Part shown: piece by piece, positions 62,285 to 64,000 of the stretch
Layout: each line of letters begins with the position of its first letter
Position numbering within the stretch: the stretch's first letter is position 1
Assembly: GCF_900113115.1 (NCBI RefSeq)
Contig: NZ_FOOF01000022.1
Location: 34,115-98,114 of the forward strand
DNA: 64,000 nucleotides
Reading direction: 5' to 3'
Source of the DNA: Duganella sp. CF458
GTDB taxonomy: Bacteria > Pseudomonadota > Gammaproteobacteria > Burkholderiales > Burkholderiaceae_D
Notes under the pieces: generated by a model
Told to the model about the DNA's origin: nothing
The model's database searches: none
What the model saw: the letters and a program-made list of their open reading frames with translations, nothing else
Program-made: the position numbers and the translations under genes

Positions 62285-62325
62285 GAACACAGAAAAGCCC
62301 AGCCTTAACCGGTTGGGCTTTTTGC
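62239..62325 (+). repeat. direct repeat, copy 1: tRNA-Asn 3' part plus terminator
   Basis: This 87-bp segment of tRNA-Asn and the downstream terminator recurs at 63115-63206 with a 5-bp insertion (GGGGA) and one substitution. The pair bounds the higBA genes and looks like attL/attR sites. Confidence 0.85.
62295..62325 (+). terminator. terminator after tRNA-Asn
   Basis: AAGCCCAGCC pairs with GGTTGGGCTT (10 bp with one G-T pair) around TTAACC, then TTTGC. Confidence 0.85.
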
Positions 62326-62480
62326 ATTTATCTTCATTTCTGCGAGCGTCCAGTATGGAAAACCACGTTACCTGTGGTCTCCAGCAATCGATCGGCAGTA
62401 ATTGCCTGCGACGTTTGCGTGGTCGAAGCAATGGTCGGGAAAACGTTCGCCGAACAGATCTCGCCGCTGTGGTACTCATG

Positions 62481-62509
62481 TTGACCGTTATCCGGATAAC
62501 GGATAGGAT
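62481..62509 (+). promoter_or_regulatory. higBA promoter with overlapping operator palindrome
   Basis: TTGACC (62481) and TAGGAT (62504) have a perfect 17-bp spacing. The 18-bp palindrome CCGTTATCCGGATAACGG (62485-62502) fills the spacer, the usual place for autorepression by the antitoxin. Transcription would start near the higB ATG at 62516, so the mRNA may be leaderless. Confidence 0.65.
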
Positions 62510-62515
62510 TGTAGC

Positions 62516-62785
62516 ATGTCGATCCAGACCTTTGCTTGTCCCGATACGGAGACTCTCTTCACGACAGGCAAGAGCCGCCGCTTCGTCAACATCAAGAGCG
62601 TAGCCGAACGTAAGTTGGCACAGCTCGACGCGGCGCCGTCGGTGAATTTTATGAAGGCGCCGCCGGGCAACGATTTGAAGGAGTATCACGGCGCTTGGCA
62701 CGTCCGCATCAACGATCAATGGCGGCTGAGCTTCAGGTGGGGCGCAAATGGCCCCTATGACGTGAAGATCGAAGATCCTCATTAG
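62516..62785 (+). CDS. higB: HigB-type (RelE superfamily) toxin
   Basis: HigB toxins are ribosome-dependent mRNA endonucleases. The 89-residue product carries the family pattern TFACPDTETLF, GKSRRFVNIKSVAERKLAQL, PPGNDLKEYHGAWHVRINDQ and WRLSFRWGANGPYDVKIEDP. The length is normal. No clear ribosome-binding site precedes the ATG. higA starts 15 bp after its stop. Confidence 0.93.
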   Translation: MSIQTFACPDTETLFTTGKSRRFVNIKSVAERKLAQLDAAPSVNFMKAPPGNDLKEYHGAWHVRINDQWRLSFRWGANGPYDVKIEDPH

Positions 62786-62800
62786 CGGAGCAAGTACATC

Positions 62801-63106
62801 ATGATAAAGAATGGAATGCGCCCCATTCACCCGGGTGAGGTTTTGATGGAGGACTACATAAAACCTATGGGTGTTAGCGTTCGTGCGGTGGCCATGGCAT
62901 TGCACGTTCCTTATTCTCGTCTCAGCGAAATCACCAAGGGCCAGCGCGGCGTGACGGCAGATACGGCCCTGCGTTTGGAGCGCTATTTTGGTAGCGAAGC
63001 GCAAGGCTGGTTGAACTTGCAAACTGCCTATGACCTTCGCGTGGCCGAAACAGTGGCTGGAGAAGTGATCGCCAAACAGATCGAGCCGTTAGATGCAGAA
63101 GTGTAG
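62801..63106 (+). CDS. higA: HigA-type antitoxin
   Basis: The 101-residue product has the HigA opening IHPGEVLMEDYIKPMGVSV and an Xre-type helix-turn-helix (AVAMALHVPYSRLSEITKGQ, VTADTALRLERYFG). It neutralises HigB and represses the shared promoter in the family. It lies 15 bp after higB and directly before the duplicated tRNA segment. Confidence 0.94.
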   Translation: MIKNGMRPIHPGEVLMEDYIKPMGVSVRAVAMALHVPYSRLSEITKGQRGVTADTALRLERYFGSEAQGWLNLQTAYDLRVAETVAGEVIAKQIEPLDAEV

Positions 63107-63114
63107 ATAGCCGA

Positions 63115-63206
63115 ACTGTTAATCCGCAGGTCCCTGGTTCGAGTCCAGGTCGGGGAGGGGAGCCAGAACATAGAAAAGCCCAGCCTTAACCGGTTGGGCT
63201 TTTTGC
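63115..63206 (+). repeat. direct repeat, copy 2: partial tRNA-Asn 3' end plus terminator
   Basis: It contains only the anticodon-to-3' half (from ACTGTTAATCCGCAGG), so no functional tRNA can be made. The five extra bases GGGGA occur after CGGGGA. The terminator at 63176-63206 is an exact second copy. Confidence 0.88.
63176..63206 (+). terminator. terminator after higA (duplicated)
   Basis: Same stem as at 62295: AAGCCCAGCC/GGTTGGGCTT around TTAACC, then TTTGC. Confidence 0.85.
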
Positions 63207-63225
63207 TTTCCCTGGGACTGAAATA

Positions 63226-63816
63226 ATGTTTACGAAAATGGATATCCGCGCAACATTGGCCGTATGTCTTGTTGTCCTGTATGGCGCCGCCATGACTCCG
63301 GCTGCCGCCGCTGATGAAGTCAACGCAAGCGAGCAAGTGGCTGGCTCGCGCATCAGGCTTTTCGGCAAGAATGGGACTGGCATGTGGCTTTACAAGGATA
63401 AAGCTTGTTACAAGACGAGCTTCTTTAAAAAAGTTGGCGCTGAAACCGTTTCAGGCTCTATAGGCCAGGCCATTTCCTCAGCCCGAGGCAAGGCAAACAA
63501 CGGCAAGCAGGGAATCCCGGAAACCAAGGACTCGAAAGACGCCGATTCGGGCGGTTACCAATACTACAACGAGTTCGATGTCAATCCTGATAAGCCGATC
63601 ACCATTCTTTCGTCGTTTGGCATAGGTAGCTGGAGCTGTGAAGGTTATATTGCCGCCACTTTCACGCCGAAGGCCGGGAAAGACTACGAGGGCAGGCTCG
63701 ACGTTAATCTGACTACCAAGCAGTGCCACTTGATTGTCAAGGAAATTCAGCCAACCCCGGAGGGCGCGGTACTCAATCCCATTGATGATCTGCAGCCTGC
63801 TTTTAAATGCGATTGA
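63226..63816 (+). CDS. secreted protein of unknown function
   Basis: The 196-residue product has a Sec signal (IRATLAVCLVVLYGAAMTPAA, shortened here to its hydrophobic run LAVCLVVLYGAAM). The mature part is basic and polar, with repeated strands and four Cys (KACYKTSFF, WSCEGYIAATF, KQCHLIV, FKCD) that could form disulfides. It follows the island by 20 bp. No family is recognised. The start ATG 63226 is preceded by GGGACTG; an ATG at 63238 is in frame. Confidence 0.62.
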   Translation: MFTKMDIRATLAVCLVVLYGAAMTPAAAADEVNASEQVAGSRIRLFGKNGTGMWLYKDKACYKTSFFKKVGAETVSGSIGQAISSARGKANNGKQGIPETKDSKDADSGGYQYYNEFDVNPDKPITILSSFGIGSWSCEGYIAATFTPKAGKDYEGRLDVNLTTKQCHLIVKEIQPTPEGAVLNPIDDLQPAFKCD

Positions 63817-63843
63817 TTGCACTCAATGCGGAGTGAATATGAG

Positions 63844-63873
63844 AACCCAGCCCTAACCCGGTTGGGTTTTTTG
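63844..63873 (+). terminator. terminator after the secreted protein gene
   Basis: AACCCAGCC/GGTTGGGTT with a 7-nt loop and a T-run. The sequence resembles the two terminators at 62295 and 63176. The remaining 127 bases to the window end carry no gene; GCAGGCTGCTGAAA near 63910 resembles terminal sequences of some IS families, without proof. Confidence 0.75.
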
Positions 63874-64000
63874 CTTTTCATGGACTATTTATGGCTAAGC
63901 GGGCGCTAGCAGGCTGCTGAAATACCCATGATTCGTGCTGGCCGGTAATGCCTGTTCGTTACCGCCAGACGCCTTCTTTCCACATCACGGGATTCTTGAG

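Larger units (their letters stand above)
62239..63206 (+). mobile_element. tRNA-Asn-linked mini-island with higBA
   Basis: The region from the tRNA-Asn 3' half to its duplicate forms about 0.97 kb, carrying only higB and higA. Tyrosine recombinases often use a tRNA 3' end as attachment site and leave such a duplicate, but no integrase gene is present, so this is a remnant or a non-autonomous element. The mechanism is inferred. Confidence 0.6.

Noticed and set aside
63115..63165. Second tRNA-Asn
   Set aside because: Only the anticodon-to-3' half is present; the acceptor and D arms are missing.

Overview
The window looks like chromosomal DNA from a GC-rich betaproteobacterium of the order Burkholderiales, most probably Oxalobacteraceae (Massilia, Duganella or Janthinobacterium relatives). 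This rests on gene order (surE-pcm-nlpD-rpoS-rlmD; ndk-rlmN-pilW-rodZ-ispG-hisS-yfgM-like-bamB-der-hfq-hflX-hflK-hflC-hisZ-purA) and on codon style, not on a database search. No rRNA, CRISPR array, prophage or intact transposase gene was seen. There is one complete tRNA (Asn) and one 3' tRNA fragment.

Layout. 1-5.2 kb: tightly packed small accessory genes, including two paralogous proteins of unknown function, a GFA-fold protein, and a TPR/HTH regulator followed by a propeller-like protein, a DUF899 protein and a small membrane protein. 5.2-8 kb: a quinone oxidoreductase diverging from a two-gene TIR + KGGVGR-type ATPase module. 8-30.4 kb: conserved core genes for stress survival (surE, pcm, nlpD, rpoS), RNA modification (rlmD, rlmN), nucleotide and isoprenoid metabolism, the pilus and cell-shape proteins PilW and RodZ, outer-membrane assembly (bamB), the GTPases Der and HflX, Hfq, the HflKC complex, HisZ and PurA. 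30.4-35.7 kb: an FKBP-type isomerase, a MarC protein, an MFS transporter and several secreted or unknown proteins.

35.9-56.2 kb is the most unusual part. Two very large, adjacent, same-strand genes encode Sec-type secreted proteins of about 3016 and 2699 residues. The first combines an alpha/alpha-toroid, carboxypeptidase-regulatory-like repeats, NHL-type propellers, Ig/macroglobulin-like domains and a Rossmann/GATase-like region. The second is a transglutaminase-like/RHS protein that ends in a GIY-YIG nuclease tip. They are followed by two leucine-rich-repeat genes, an unknown gene and a frameshifted gene remnant, a layout typical of a polymorphic toxin with a variable immunity region.

56.2-62.3 kb: a membrane-anchored propeller, a zinc-ribbon protein, a 1-Cys peroxiredoxin, uvrB, an aromatic/aspartate aminotransferase and tRNA-Asn. 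62.2-63.2 kb: the 3' end of tRNA-Asn and its terminator are directly repeated on both sides of a higBA toxin-antitoxin pair, so this is a very small genomic island. After it come one secreted unknown protein and a possible insertion-sequence edge at the right end. All functional calls come from motifs and recalled family knowledge; no alignment or search was run.
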